NCBI RefSeq assembly: GCF_900289145.1
Contig: NZ_OKQO01000008.1
Location: 70,514 to 134,513, forward strand
Origin: Neobittarella massiliensis (ex Bilen et al. 2018)
GTDB taxonomy: Bacteria > Bacillota > Clostridia > Oscillospirales > Ruminococcaceae
DNA length: 64,000 bases
Direction: 5' to 3'
A program made the translations under genes and the position numbers. The notes below the pieces were generated by a model. It was not told the DNA's origin. It was given only the letters and a program-made list of their open reading frames with translations, and ran no database searches. Each line of letters opens with the position of its first letter. Positions within the stretch are counted from its first letter, which is position 1. Positions 8,099 through 16,528 of this stretch are shown here, piece after piece.

Positions 8099-9490
8099 GT
8101 GCTCAAATTAAAAGACAAGATCATCACCGACCGCGGCTTTTACAAGGCGCTCATGGCCGTGGCCATCCCCATCGCGCTGCAAAACCTCATCGGCTTTGGC
8201 GTCAACATGATGGATACCATCATGCTCGGTCAGCTGGGCCAGGTGCAGCTGTCGGCGTCGTCGCTGGCCAACCAGCCGTTTTTCGTGTTCAGCATGTTCT
8301 CTTTCGGCTTTGCCGCCGGCGGCTCGGTAATGATCAGCCAGTACTGGGGCAAAGGCGATACCGACGCCATCAGCAAGATCATGGCCATCGGGCTCAAGTT
8401 CGTGGCGGTGCTGTCGCTGGTGGTCACCGCGCTGGTGGCCCTTTTTCCCAGCCAGATCATGGGCCTTTTCACCGCCGATAAACAGGTCATCGCCGAAGGG
8501 GGGCGCTATTTAAAGATCATCGCCTACTCCTACTTTTTCTACGGGGTCTCCAACTGCTACATCACCTCACTGCGCGGGGTAGAGCAGGGCAAGATCTCGG
8601 TGGCCATCTACGGCACCTCGTTTTTTGTCAATGTCATCATCAACTATATCTTCATCTTCGGCAAGTTCGGCGCCCCGGCCATGGGGGTGGCCGGCGCCGC
8701 CATCGGTACGCTGGCCGCCCGCGTGTCCGAGCTGGCCATGAGCGTAGTGTACATGGAGTTCTTCGAAAAGCGCACCGGCTTTCGCTTTAAGCACCTCTTT
8801 GCCCCCATGGATAAGGCCCTGTTGGGCGACTACGTCAAGACCAGCCTGCCGGTGGCCTTTAACGAGATCGCCTGGGGCTTTTCCACCTCGGTGCACGCGG
8901 CCATCCTGGGCCGTATGGGCGCCGCAGTGGTGGCGGCCAACAGCATCGTCAACGTGGTCACCCAGCTGGCGTTCGTGTTCCTGTTCGGTATCGCCAACGC
9001 CACCGCCGTACAGATCGGCAAAGCTGTCAGCTCCAAGAGCGAGCACTATGTGCGCCGTATGGCCCACACCATGCAGCTCACCTCGGTGGGCATCGGCGTC
9101 CTGGGGGCGGCCATCGTGCTGCTCATCAAAAATCCGGTCATCGGGCTGTATAACATCCCCGCCGCCACCGCCAAAATGACCGGGCAGATGATGAGCGCCG
9201 CCGCAGTCATGGTGTTCCTCATCTCGCTGGAGGTCATCTCCACCATGGGCGTGCTGCGCGGCGGCGGCGACACCAAGTTCGTCTTTTTTATCGACGTGTT
9301 CTTTATCTGGGTGGTCGCCACCCCGCTGGGGGCCTATTTTGGCCTGGTGGCCAAGGTGGCCGCCCCCATCATCTACCTGCTGCTGCGGGTCGATTCGCCC
9401 ATCAAGGGCATCATTGCCTTTTTCCGCATACGCAGCGGCGCCTGGATGAACAACGTCACCCGCGACCGCAGCGAGGTGCTGGAGCAGTAG
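8099..9490 (+). CDS. MATE family multidrug/metabolite efflux transporter
   Basis: An integral membrane protein of about 463 residues with 12 predicted hydrophobic segments in two halves (GFGVNMMDTIMLGQLG in helix 1-2; IAWGFSTSVHAAILGRMG at the start of the second half), the MATE pattern. The family exports cationic drugs or metabolites by Na+ or H+ antiport. AGGAGGA at 8084-8090 lies 8 nt before a GTG at 8099; an in-frame GTG at 8093 is too close to it. The gene is monocistronic, with a strong terminator following. The leader contains a terminator hairpin, so expression is probably conditional. Substrate is unknown. Confidence 0.85.
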   Translation: MLKLKDKIITDRGFYKALMAVAIPIALQNLIGFGVNMMDTIMLGQLGQVQLSASSLANQPFFVFSMFSFGFAAGGSVMISQYWGKGDTDAISKIMAIGLKFVAVLSLVVTALVALFPSQIMGLFTADKQVIAEGGRYLKIIAYSYFFYGVSNCYITSLRGVEQGKISVAIYGTSFFVNVIINYIFIFGKFGAPAMGVAGAAIGTLAARVSELAMSVVYMEFFEKRTGFRFKHLFAPMDKALLGDYVKTSLPVAFNEIAWGFSTSVHAAILGRMGAAVVAANSIVNVVTQLAFVFLFGIANATAVQIGKAVSSKSEHYVRRMAHTMQLTSVGIGVLGAAIVLLIKNPVIGLYNIPAATAKMTGQMMSAAAVMVFLISLEVISTMGVLRGGGDTKFVFFIDVFFIWVVATPLGAYFGLVAKVAAPIIYLLLRVDSPIKGIIAFFRIRSGAWMNNVTRDRSEVLEQ

Positions 9491-9526
9491 TGCCCGGCCC
9501 CGGAGCCACCCGCCCTGCCGATATCT

Positions 9527-9569
9527 AAAAAAGAGGAGCAGTCCCACCAGTTGGGACTGCTCCTCTTTT
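9527..9569. terminator. bidirectional terminator after the MATE gene
   Basis: A near-perfect 17-bp stem, AAAAGAGGAGCAGTCCC paired with GGGACTGCTCCTCTTTT, around a short loop. A-rich and T-rich flanks suit both strands. Confidence 0.9.
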
Positions 9570-9914
9570 GCCGCGTTTAAGCAGCGGCTCACCCAGCCGC
9601 CCGGCGTTCAGCTCAGCACCGAAAGCGCCCGTCGCCCGATACGGACGCAGCCGCCTTAGCCGCTCGCCCCAGGCGGCAGATGTCCGCCCGGCCCTGCCGG
9701 CCACCGCCAAAGGTGTACCACCGGCGCCCCAAACAGCCCGCGCGTCAAGGCCGCTATAGTCGGTGGCCTGCATACGCCCGCAGCGTGGCTGCCGCTGGCA
9801 AGCAGCCCTCATCGGCGACCTGGGCTCCTTTCCGCCATCGCCGGGAAAGAGCCCTCACCGGCCGCCCCCACTGCTGCCGGCCACTTTTTTCAAGGCGTAC
9901 ACGTCTCTCAAAAC
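9570..9914. other. GC-rich intergenic region without a recognised gene
   Basis: Open frames exist on both strands, but none has a ribosome binding site or recognisable product. I see no regulatory element here. Confidence 0.4.
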
Positions 9915-9953
9915 AGCAGGGCCCGCCGGCGCAAATGCGCGGCGGGCCCTGCT
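9915..9953 (-). terminator. terminator of the feo operon
   Basis: A 13-bp perfect stem (AGCAGGGCCCGCC / GGCGGGCCCTGCT) 39 bp after the stop of the last feo gene. The T tract on the minus strand is short (TTTT), so the call rests mainly on stem strength and position. Confidence 0.65.
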
Positions 9954-9991
9954 ATCATTATTTTGCGGCATGCGATCATTTAGTCACGCAG

Positions 9992-10144
9992 TCAGCGCCC
10001 TTTTTTGCCGTCCGGCGCGGCGTGACCGGCCAGTGGGCAGCTGCCGCAGCTGCACCCCCGGCACCCCTGTGTACGCCGTTTTATCTTGCGGTAGATCACC
10101 AGACAGGCATACCCCAGCAGCAAGGCGAGGATCAGCAGTTCCAT
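9992..10144 (-). CDS. FeoB-associated Cys-rich membrane protein
   Basis: A 50-residue protein: one N-terminal transmembrane helix (MELLILALLLGYACLVIY), a basic stretch (RKIKRR), then a cysteine cluster CRGCSCGSC. This is the FeoB-associated Cys-rich membrane protein family, found next to feoB in Firmicutes; its function is unproven, perhaps iron handling at the FeoB pore. The ATG at 10144 has a GGAGGT site overlapping the end of feoB, 5 bp from its stop. An upstream extension in this frame lies inside feoB and was rejected. Confidence 0.85.
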   Translation of the reverse strand: MELLILALLLGYACLVIYRKIKRRTQGCRGCSCGSCPLAGHAAPDGKKGR

Positions 10145-10149
10145 CTCTC

Positions 10150-12192
10150 TTACCTCCCCATCACCAGCGCCGCCACCTGGTACACCACAAAGGTCACCGC
10201 CCAGGCGGTGCCCAGCTGAAAGGCAGCTACCTGCCACATGCGCTTAAAGCTGCCCATCTCTTTTTTTACCGTGGCCAGCGTGGCCGCGCAGGGGATGTAC
10301 AGCAGGCAAAACAGCATCATGCAAAAGGCGTTGAGCGGCCCAAAGCCGATCTGCCCCAGCGCCGCCGTAAGCGCCGCGCTCTCGGCCGCCGTGGCCGTGC
10401 CCTGAATGCCAAAGAGGACGATAAAGCTCGACACCACCACCTCTTTGGCTGAGATCCCGGCGATGAGCGCCACCACCACCTGCCAAAAGCCCAACCCCAC
10501 CGGGGCCAGCACCGGCACCAGCAGCCGCCCCAAATAGGCGGCAAAACTGACGGTGGTGTCGGCAGTGTAGCCGCCGGGGCCAAAGTTACACAAAAACCAC
10601 AGCGCGATCGAGGCCACAAAAATGGTGGTCCCCGCTTTGGTCAGGTAGTCTTTCACCTTTTCCCACACGTATATGCGCACCGTGCGGGCGCTGGGCAGCT
10701 TGTATTCCGGCAGCTCGATGAGCAGCATGTCAGACTTGGGGGCGCGGTCCCACTTGCTCAGTACAAAAGCCACCAAAATAGCCACCAAAATACCGATGAG
10801 GTACATCGAGTAGGCCACCAGCATGGCGCAGTCGGGAAAAAACAGACCCGAAAACAGGATGTAGATGGGCAGCCGCGCCGAGCACGACATAAACGGCGTG
10901 ATGAGCATGGTGCGGTAGCGGTCCTTCTGGCTCTCCAGCACCCGCGAAGCCATCAGCGCCGGTACCGTGCAGCCAAACCCCAAGATCATGGGGATAAAAG
11001 CCCGCCCCGAAAGGCCCAGCTTGCCCATCAGGCCGTTCATCACGTAGGTCACCCGCGACATGTAGCCGCTGTCCTCCAAAAAGGCCAGCGCCAAAAACAA
11101 TATGAAGATGTTGGGCAAAAACGACAGGATACCGCCCACCCCGGCGATCACCCCATCCACCACCAGCGAGATGACCGTCGGGCTCACCCGCAGCGCGCCC
11201 AGACCGGCCGCCGCCCCGTCCGACAGCCATCCCACCGCCATCTCAAAGTAGCCCTTCATCCAGTCGCCGATGGTAAAAGTCAAAAAGAACACCAGCGCCA
11301 TAATGCCCAAAAAGGCCGGTATGGCCCAGATGTTGTGCAGCAGCACCCGGTCTATCTTGTCGGTCAGGGCAGCCTGCTTTTGCTTGCCCATCAGCACCTC
11401 GGCGATGATCTCCTCAATAAAGTCGTATTTCTGGTTGATGATGTCGCTCTCATAGCTGCGGTCCAGCACCTGCGGCATATCCAGCGGGTAGCTCTCGGTG
11501 ATCTCCCGGTCCCGCTCCAGCAGTTTGATGGCGTGCCAGCGGTAGTTTTCTATCTGGGGGTAGCGCGCTTTGAGCGCGTCGCTCACCGCGGCGATCTTCT
11601 CCTCCAGCTCGTCGCTGTACACCATCGCGTACTGCTCGTGCAGGTGCGAAAATCTGCCGGCGCGGTGGTGGTGCTGCAGCGGCTCCCGCGGCCCGCCGTC
11701 CCGGTGATGGGCGATGGTATGGATGAGGATATCCAGCCCGGTGCGCTTCTGGGCCGATACCGGTATCACCGGTACCCCCAGCATCTCCGGCAGCCGGTGC
11801 AGGTCTATCTCCATGCCCCGCTTCTGCACGATGTCCATCATGTTGAGCGCCACCACCACCGGCTTGCCCAGTTCCAGCAGCTGCAGAGTCAAATACAGGT
11901 TGCGCTCCAGCGAAGAGGCGTCCACCACGTCTACCACCACGTCCACGTCGTCGCTGAGTATGTACCGCCGCGCCACCTGCTCCTCCATGGTATAAGAGGT
12001 CAGACTGTAGGTGCCCGGCAGGTCCACCAGCTGGTAGGTGTGGTCGTGGTAGCGCATGGCGCCCTCCACCTTTTCCACCGTTACCCCCGGCCAGTTGGCC
12101 ACCTTTAAATGCGCGCCGGTAAAGGCGTTAAACAGGGTGGTCTTGCCGCAGTTGGGGTTGCCGATAAACCCCACTTTCATCTCCTGTTCCAT
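10150..12192 (-). CDS. feoB: ferrous iron transport protein B (GTPase permease)
   Basis: A 680-residue inner membrane protein for Fe2+ uptake. The N-terminal G domain has G1 GNPNCGKTT (residues 11-19), G3 DLPGTYSL (57-64) and G4 NMMD, followed by a helical linker. From about residue 290 come the Gate and core transmembrane segments (SFLPNIFILFLALAFLEDSGYMSR, FGCTVPALMASR with the family's conserved Cys, and GISAKEVVVSS). Length is close to the family norm (about 700). Its ATG sits 1 bp past the feoA stop, indicating translational coupling. Activity under anaerobic, Fe2+-rich conditions is expected. Regulation is probably through the dyad at 12494-12509. Confidence 0.97.
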   Translation of the reverse strand: MEQEMKVGFIGNPNCGKTTLFNAFTGAHLKVANWPGVTVEKVEGAMRYHDHTYQLVDLPGTYSLTSYTMEEQVARRYILSDDVDVVVDVVDASSLERNLYLTLQLLELGKPVVVALNMMDIVQKRGMEIDLHRLPEMLGVPVIPVSAQKRTGLDILIHTIAHHRDGGPREPLQHHHRAGRFSHLHEQYAMVYSDELEEKIAAVSDALKARYPQIENYRWHAIKLLERDREITESYPLDMPQVLDRSYESDIINQKYDFIEEIIAEVLMGKQKQAALTDKIDRVLLHNIWAIPAFLGIMALVFFLTFTIGDWMKGYFEMAVGWLSDGAAAGLGALRVSPTVISLVVDGVIAGVGGILSFLPNIFILFLALAFLEDSGYMSRVTYVMNGLMGKLGLSGRAFIPMILGFGCTVPALMASRVLESQKDRYRTMLITPFMSCSARLPIYILFSGLFFPDCAMLVAYSMYLIGILVAILVAFVLSKWDRAPKSDMLLIELPEYKLPSARTVRIYVWEKVKDYLTKAGTTIFVASIALWFLCNFGPGGYTADTTVSFAAYLGRLLVPVLAPVGLGFWQVVVALIAGISAKEVVVSSFIVLFGIQGTATAAESAALTAALGQIGFGPLNAFCMMLFCLLYIPCAATLATVKKEMGSFKRMWQVAAFQLGTAWAVTFVVYQVAALVMGR

Positions 12193-12193
12193 T

Positions 12194-12418
12194 TTAGCGG
12201 GCCTCCTTTACCGTGATCTTGGTGGTGATGTCGCGCCCCACGGCAAAGCGGGTGCCGCGCAGCTCCATCACCGCAGTGCCGCTGCGCTTTTTGCGCAGCA
12301 GCGTCACCAGCGTGCCCCGGGTCATGCCCAGCGCCTCCATGCGCTTGTCTATCCCCGTGGGCAGGTCCGCGCGCTCCACCGTGTAAGGCCTCCCTATGAT
12401 CCCCTCATCCAGCGTCAT
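12194..12418 (-). CDS. feoA: ferrous iron transport protein A
   Basis: A 74-residue SH3-like protein (GMTRGTLVTLLRKKRSGTAVMELRGTRFAVGRDI), typical for FeoA, a cytosolic partner needed for FeoB-driven Fe2+ uptake. I start at the ATG at 12418, 8 nt from an AGGAG site; a TTG two codons upstream is in frame but too close to that site. It is the first gene of feoA-feoB-Cys-rich protein. Confidence 0.93.
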   Translation of the reverse strand: MTLDEGIIGRPYTVERADLPTGIDKRMEALGMTRGTLVTLLRKKRSGTAVMELRGTRFAVGRDITTKITVKEAR

Positions 12419-12493
12419 ATACAAAACTCCTTTTTACACCTGTCCCGCTGTCAAATAGCCCCGCCGGTGCCTCTGGCCCCGCCGAGACAAAAT

Positions 12494-12545
12494 GTTAACG
12501 ACAGCTAACTGTTTTGATTATAGCAGCATTTCAAAAAAAAATAAA
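12494..12545 (-). promoter_or_regulatory. feo promoter with dyad operator
   Basis: On the minus strand an extended -10, TGCTATAATC (TATAAT at 12517-12522), stands with a poor -35 (12540-12545). Immediately downstream, at 12494-12509, is the dyad GTTAACGACAGCTAAC. Its half-sites resemble DtxR/IdeR-type operators more than a Fur box; that assignment is inference. A repressor here would overlap the transcription start. Confidence 0.5.
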
Positions 12546-12688
12546 CTCTAAACAGACAAAATTTTGCGCCCCCATAACTGCACCGCCCGCCACACCACTC
12601 TCTGCCACGCCCCTATATAAAGAAAGATCCCCCCGCGCCCCGCCCAAATAGGGGAGACCCCCCTGAAAAAGATACATCTGTATTCCCC

Positions 12689-13069
12689 TCCGACCCATCC
12701 AAGTCCCCAACCCATCCAAGTCCCCAACCCATCCAAGTCCCCAACCCATCCAAGTCCCCGACCCACCCAAGTCCCCAACCCACCCAAGTTCCCAGCCCAT
12801 CCAAGCCCCCAACCCACCCAAGTTCCCAGCCCATCCAAGTCCCCAATCTATCCAAGTCCCCGACCCATCCAAGTCCCCAATCCATCTAAGTCCCCAATCC
12901 ATCCAAGTCCCCGGTCCACCCAAGCCCCCGATCCACTCAAGTCCCCGACCCACCCAAGCCCCCGATCCACCCAAGTCCCTGACCCACCCAAGTCCCTGAC
13001 CCACCCAAGTCCCCAACCCATCCAAGTCCCCGACCCATCCAAGTCCCCGATCCACCCAAGTCCCCGACC
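12689..13069. repeat. 17-bp minisatellite, about 22 copies
   Basis: Tandem units close to CCATCCAAGTCCCCAAC (and CCACCC/CCGAC variants) repeat every 17 bp. Because 17 is not a multiple of 3 and the unit has no stop, all three minus-strand frames stay open with a 17-residue protein period (GWGLGWVGDLDGLGTWM). This explains several overlapping open frames here; I do not call them genes. Confidence 0.9.
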
Positions 13070-13403
13070 AGTCCATACCTCCAACGCATCCAATTTCCAA
13101 TACGCAACCCCATCTGGCAGTACCTGTCAGCATCCGGCATTGCTTGTGCACTTTGTCTCCAAAGTCCGCCCGTACCGTCCGCAATTGCCCATTTTGGGCC
13201 TGAATTTACAATTTCGTAACATTTTCAGATCCGCTCAAACAGCGCGGTCCGGCCCATTTTGCTGCCGCTTTTACCGCCGCCGCACAAATTTTTTGCACGG
13301 CCGGTGATGATCGCCATACACCGCCCGCCGCACCACTGCGCAGAGGCGACAAATATCCGTGATTTTCAGCAAAAGATACAATTTTTAAAATCAAAAAACG
13401 CTC
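13070..13403. other. intergenic region between the minisatellite and the sigma factor promoter
   Basis: The GC content drops towards the right end. No gene, tRNA or strong hairpin is recognisable. Confidence 0.4.
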
Positions 13404-13432
13404 TTGACAGAACAGGTTTTATAATGTACGAT
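13404..13432 (+). promoter_or_regulatory. promoter of the sigma factor gene
   Basis: A perfect TTGACA (13404-13409) is followed after 17 bp by TACGAT (13427-13432). An alternative TATAAT at 13420 would give an impossible 10-bp spacer. This placement argues that the gene starts at 13467 and not at the ATG at 13431. Confidence 0.65.
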
Positions 13433-13466
13433 GATATCGTCGACAGCAGATGCGGAGAATCAGTCT

Positions 13467-14051
13467 ATGGCACCAGTGCAAAAAGCGTTTACCACCCAGC
13501 AGGAGGCATCGCTTTTCTATGCCGCCCGGCAGGGCAGCAGCAAGGCGATGGATCAGCTCATCAGCAGCTATATGCCGCTGGCGGTCTTTCTGGCCAGCCG
13601 CATCTCCGGGGTAGAGCGCGACGATCTGGTACAAGAAGGTCTGGTCGCCCTGCTGTCTGCTGTGCGCGGTTTCGACGAGGGGCGGGGCATCCGCTTTGCC
13701 ACCTACGCCGGCCACTGCATCGAAAATGCCATGATCACCGCGCAGCGCCGCCAACTGGCCAAAAAGCGGGATGGCGACGGCCATCTGTCTTTTGACGATG
13801 CCGAGGCCAGTCAGGCCGCGCTCGCCCAGCCCGATGCGGGCGACCCGCAGCAGATCGTAGACCAAAAAGAGCACATCCGCCTGCTCATGCAGCAGGTAGA
13901 TACCCAGTTATCACCGCTGGAAAAACAGGTGGTCCTACTTCGCCTGGATGGGTACAGTTATAAAGCTATTTCCGACATGTTGGAAAAACCGGAAAAGTCT
14001 ATCGATAACGCCCTGACCCGAGTGCGGAAAAAATTGAGATATGCCCAGTAG
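13467..14051 (+). CDS. sigma-70 family RNA polymerase sigma factor (SigH-like)
   Basis: A 194-residue sigma factor with region 2 (DDLVQEGLVALLSAVRGFDEGRGIRFATYAGHCIENAM, core binding and -10 recognition) and region 4 (LSPLEKQVVLLRLDGYSYKAISDMLEKPEKSIDNALTRVRKKL, a helix-turn-helix for -35 recognition). Regions 1 and 3 are missing or short. The pattern is that of the SigH/sigma-30 group used by clostridia in stress and early sporulation. I start at the ATG at 13467, because the in-frame ATG at 13431 lies inside the promoter. No anti-sigma gene is adjacent. The stop codon lies inside a tRNA-like sequence (14043-14106). Confidence 0.85.
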   Translation: MAPVQKAFTTQQEASLFYAARQGSSKAMDQLISSYMPLAVFLASRISGVERDDLVQEGLVALLSAVRGFDEGRGIRFATYAGHCIENAMITAQRRQLAKKRDGDGHLSFDDAEASQAALAQPDAGDPQQIVDQKEHIRLLMQQVDTQLSPLEKQVVLLRLDGYSYKAISDMLEKPEKSIDNALTRVRKKLRYAQ

Positions 14052-14106
14052 CTCAGGGTGAGCGTTTAGACATCTAAAAAGATCGGTTCAATTCCGGTAC
14101 GGGGCC
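14043..14106 (+). other. tRNA-like remnant overlapping the end of the sigma factor gene
   Basis: The sequence has a near-perfect acceptor pair (GCCCAGT with ACGGGGC, one mismatch), a D stem GCTC/GAGC preceded by TA, and a textbook T arm (GGTTCAATTCC). It is only about 64 nt: the D loop is 5 nt and the anticodon arm cannot form a normal 5-bp stem with a 7-nt loop. It is probably a degenerate tRNA or a tRNA-like RNA element, not a working tRNA. Confidence 0.5.
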
Positions 14107-14146
14107 AAACAATTCATTTTTTTATTTTCCAAAGTGAGGTACCAAC

Positions 14147-14425
14147 ATGTTCGAAGACAAGACCTTAGTGTGCAAAGAGTGTGGCAACGAGTTCGTGTTC
14201 ACCGCCGGTGAGCAGGAGTTCTACGCAGAGAAAGGCTTCGAGAACGAGCCCCAGCGCTGCAAAGATTGCCGCGACGCCAGAAAGAAAAACCTGAGAGGCC
14301 CCAGAGAGATGTTCGACGCCGTTTGCGCTTCCTGCGGTGCAGAGTGCAAAGTTCCTTTCCAGCCCCGCGAGGACCGTCCTGTCTACTGCAGCGATTGCTT
14401 CGCCCGCATGAGAGGCGAGCAGTAA
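14147..14425 (+). CDS. zinc-ribbon protein (two CxxC...CxxC units)
   Basis: A 92-residue soluble protein with two treble-type zinc sites. The first is CKECGNEFVF...CKDCRDARKK (about residues 9-44). The second is CASCGAECKVPF...CSDCFARMRG (60-88), matching the CxxC-x17-CxxC pattern of small Firmicute zinc-ribbon proteins. Function is unknown; binding of nucleic acid or protein is a guess. A GAGGT site precedes the ATG. It lies 95 bp after the sigma factor gene with no terminator between, so co-transcription is possible. A strong terminator follows. Confidence 0.8.
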   Translation: MFEDKTLVCKECGNEFVFTAGEQEFYAEKGFENEPQRCKDCRDARKKNLRGPREMFDAVCASCGAECKVPFQPREDRPVYCSDCFARMRGEQ

Positions 14426-14445
14426 GCTCTATCTGAGACGACCAA

Positions 14446-14475
14446 AAGACCTGCCCACCGGGCAGGTCTTTTTTT
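14446..14475 (+). terminator. terminator of the zinc-ribbon gene
   Basis: GACCTGCC / GGGCAGGTC stem with a CACC loop and seven T residues. Confidence 0.93.
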
Positions 14476-14537
14476 GATCTGGTAGAGTTTTATATATGAG
14501 CGTTTCTCCTGTTTCACTTATACCTCAAAGCGGTGCT

Positions 14538-14566
14538 TTGACAAAAGCTCGGCTTTCTGGTATAGT
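14538..14566 (+). promoter_or_regulatory. promoter of the helicase leader
   Basis: TTGACA (14538-14543), 17 bp, TATAGT (14561-14566). The leader to the helicase ATG is about 230 nt. Confidence 0.8.
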
Positions 14567-14572
14567 AGAGAG

Positions 14573-14674
14573 ACCATACAGTTCTAGAGCGTGTGACTTT
14601 TGCTGAAAAGCGGCCCAATGGCCGTACAGGATAAGACAGTTTGGCGGGAACGGCGTGTACGTTCCCGCCTTTTT
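14573..14674 (+). ncRNA. structured leader or small RNA ending in a terminator upstream of deaD
   Basis: From the predicted start near 14573 the transcript reaches a strong terminator at 14643-14674: a GGCGGGAACG/CGTTCCCGCC stem, a GCGTGTA loop and a TTTTT tail. This predicts a free RNA of about 100 nt and conditional read-through to the helicase. A further 10-bp hairpin (CTGTCTTTTG/CAAAAGACAG, 14756-14789) ends 16 nt before the helicase ATG and could gate ribosome access. No known RNA family was recognised. Confidence 0.55.
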
Positions 14675-14804
14675 ATGCCCATTGCCGGGCAGGCTAAAAA
14701 CAGGAGCGGGCCCTAAGTGCCCGCAGTCTGTGCCGGCGCGGTTGGGGGCACCTTGCTGTCTTTTGCGCGCTGTAGCACACAAAAGACAGTGAAACGAGGT
14801 TTTT

Positions 14805-16508
14805 ATGAACGAAATTTTATTTGCCGACCTGGGCCTTTCGCCCGAAGTACTGCGCGCCGTCGAGGAGATGGGCTTTACCGCCGCCACCGACATTCAGGCC
14901 CAGTCCATACCGCTGCTGCTGGCCGGCCGCGACGTGATCGGCCGCTCCCAGACCGGCACCGGTAAAACGGCCGCCTTCGCCATCCCCGCCATCGAGCAGA
15001 TCGAGACAACCGGCGAGCTGGCCACCGCCGTACAGGTGCTCATTTTATGTCCCACCCGCGAGCTGGCCATGCAGGCCTGCCAAGAGGTGGAGAAGCTGGC
15101 TGTACACAAGCCGGGCGTGCGCCCGGTAGCGGTGTACGGCGGCGCTCCCATCGAGCGGCAGATCGTAAAGCTCAAGCGGGCCAACATGGTCATCGGCACC
15201 CCCGGCCGGGTGATGGACCACATCCGCCGCCGCACCCTGAAGCTCCAAAACATCCGCACCGTAGTGCTCGACGAGGCCGACGAGATGCTCAATATGGGCT
15301 TTCGCGAAGACATCGAGGAGATCCTGCAGTACGTGCCCGAGCAGCGGCAGACGGTGCTGTTTTCCGCCACTATGCCCCCGCCCATCCTCGAGCTGACCGG
15401 CCGCTTTCAAAACGACCCGCAGATGGTGCAGATCAACAAAAAGCAGGTCACGCTCGACAGCATCAAGCAGCTGTTTTTCGAGGTGCCCATGGGCCGCAAG
15501 CAGGATGCGCTCAATCTGGTGCTGCGCTACTACGCGCCCCGCAGCACCATCGTGTTTTGCAACACCAAGCGCATGGTCGACGAGCTGGTAGAGTACTTAA
15601 ACGACCACGGCTTTAAGGCGGTGGGCCTGCACGGCGACATGAAGCAGTCCCAGCGCACCCAGGTGATGGAGCAGTTCAAAAAGGGCCGCAGCACGCTGCT
15701 CATCGCCACCGATGTGGCCGCCCGCGGCATCGATGTCGACGACCTCGACGCGGTGGTCAACTACGACCTGCCCCAGCAGAGCGAGTATTATGTGCACCGC
15801 ATCGGCCGCACCGGCCGTGCCGGCAAAAGCGGTAAGGCCTTCTCCATCGTCAGCGGCCGGCGCCAGGTGTTCGCCCTAAAAGATATCGCCCGCGCCACCC
15901 GCTCGCAGATCGAGCAGCGCCCGGTGCCCACCCCCGAAGAGATCGGTGAGGCCCGCCGAGAAAAGCAGCTCAAAAAGATCGAAAAGCGGCTGGCCGCCCC
16001 CGAGGAGCGCACCATGCTGCCGGTAGTCGAGCAGCTCGTCGAGCACGGCTACGAGCTGAGCGACATCGCCGCCGTGGCGCTCGAGATGCTCTTTAGCAAA
16101 GATAAGCGGGTGCTGCCCCAGGTGGTGCGCAGCGGTATGCCCGGCCCCGGCCGCGACATTAAGGGCGGCGACCGCCGCCCAGTGGGCCGCATCGCCATCG
16201 ATATCGGCCGCGACGCCCATATCGCCCCCAACTTTTTGGTGGGTGCCATCGCCGAGCGCACCGGCCTCATCGGCAAAGAGATCGGCAAGATCGAGATATT
16301 CGATTCCCGCTCGGTAGTCGAGGTGCCGCTGGCCCGGCTCGACGAAGTAGTCGAGCAGATGCAGGGCTGTAAGATCGCCGGCCGCGCCACCCACACCCGG
16401 GTGTACACCGACCGCCCCCGCAAAGACCGCCCCCGTTTCGACGACCGGCGCAGCCCCCGCCCCCGCAGCCGCGGCAGCCGGCAGGGTTTTGTCCCCAAAA
16501 AGAAATAG
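14805..16508 (+). CDS. deaD: DEAD-box ATP-dependent RNA helicase with C-terminal DbpA-type RNA-binding domain
   Basis: A 567-residue cytosolic helicase that remodels RNA in ribosome assembly and cold adaptation. Seen motifs: Q motif region (GFTAATDIQAQSIP), motif I SQTGTGKT, Ia PTRELA, Ib TPGR, II DEAD (residues 156-159), III SAT, IV IVFCNTK, V ATDVAARGIDV, VI HRIGRTGRAG. A linker of about 90 residues is followed by a DbpA RNA-binding fold (RIAIDIGRDAHIAPNFLVGAI) and a basic Arg/Pro tail. Length fits the CsdA/CshA group. The long structured leader and internal terminator suggest conditional expression. Gene name follows family usage. Confidence 0.93.
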   Translation: MNEILFADLGLSPEVLRAVEEMGFTAATDIQAQSIPLLLAGRDVIGRSQTGTGKTAAFAIPAIEQIETTGELATAVQVLILCPTRELAMQACQEVEKLAVHKPGVRPVAVYGGAPIERQIVKLKRANMVIGTPGRVMDHIRRRTLKLQNIRTVVLDEADEMLNMGFREDIEEILQYVPEQRQTVLFSATMPPPILELTGRFQNDPQMVQINKKQVTLDSIKQLFFEVPMGRKQDALNLVLRYYAPRSTIVFCNTKRMVDELVEYLNDHGFKAVGLHGDMKQSQRTQVMEQFKKGRSTLLIATDVAARGIDVDDLDAVVNYDLPQQSEYYVHRIGRTGRAGKSGKAFSIVSGRRQVFALKDIARATRSQIEQRPVPTPEEIGEARREKQLKKIEKRLAAPEERTMLPVVEQLVEHGYELSDIAAVALEMLFSKDKRVLPQVVRSGMPGPGRDIKGGDRRPVGRIAIDIGRDAHIAPNFLVGAIAERTGLIGKEIGKIEIFDSRSVVEVPLARLDEVVEQMQGCKIAGRATHTRVYTDRPRKDRPRFDDRRSPRPRSRGSRQGFVPKKK

Positions 16509-16528
16509 CGGCCTCTCAAAACTAAAAA

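Noticed and set aside
12531-13184. Minus-strand open frames rich in Gly-Leu-Trp repeats
   Set aside because: They arise from the 17-bp minisatellite, which has no stop in any frame; no ribosome binding site or plausible ends.
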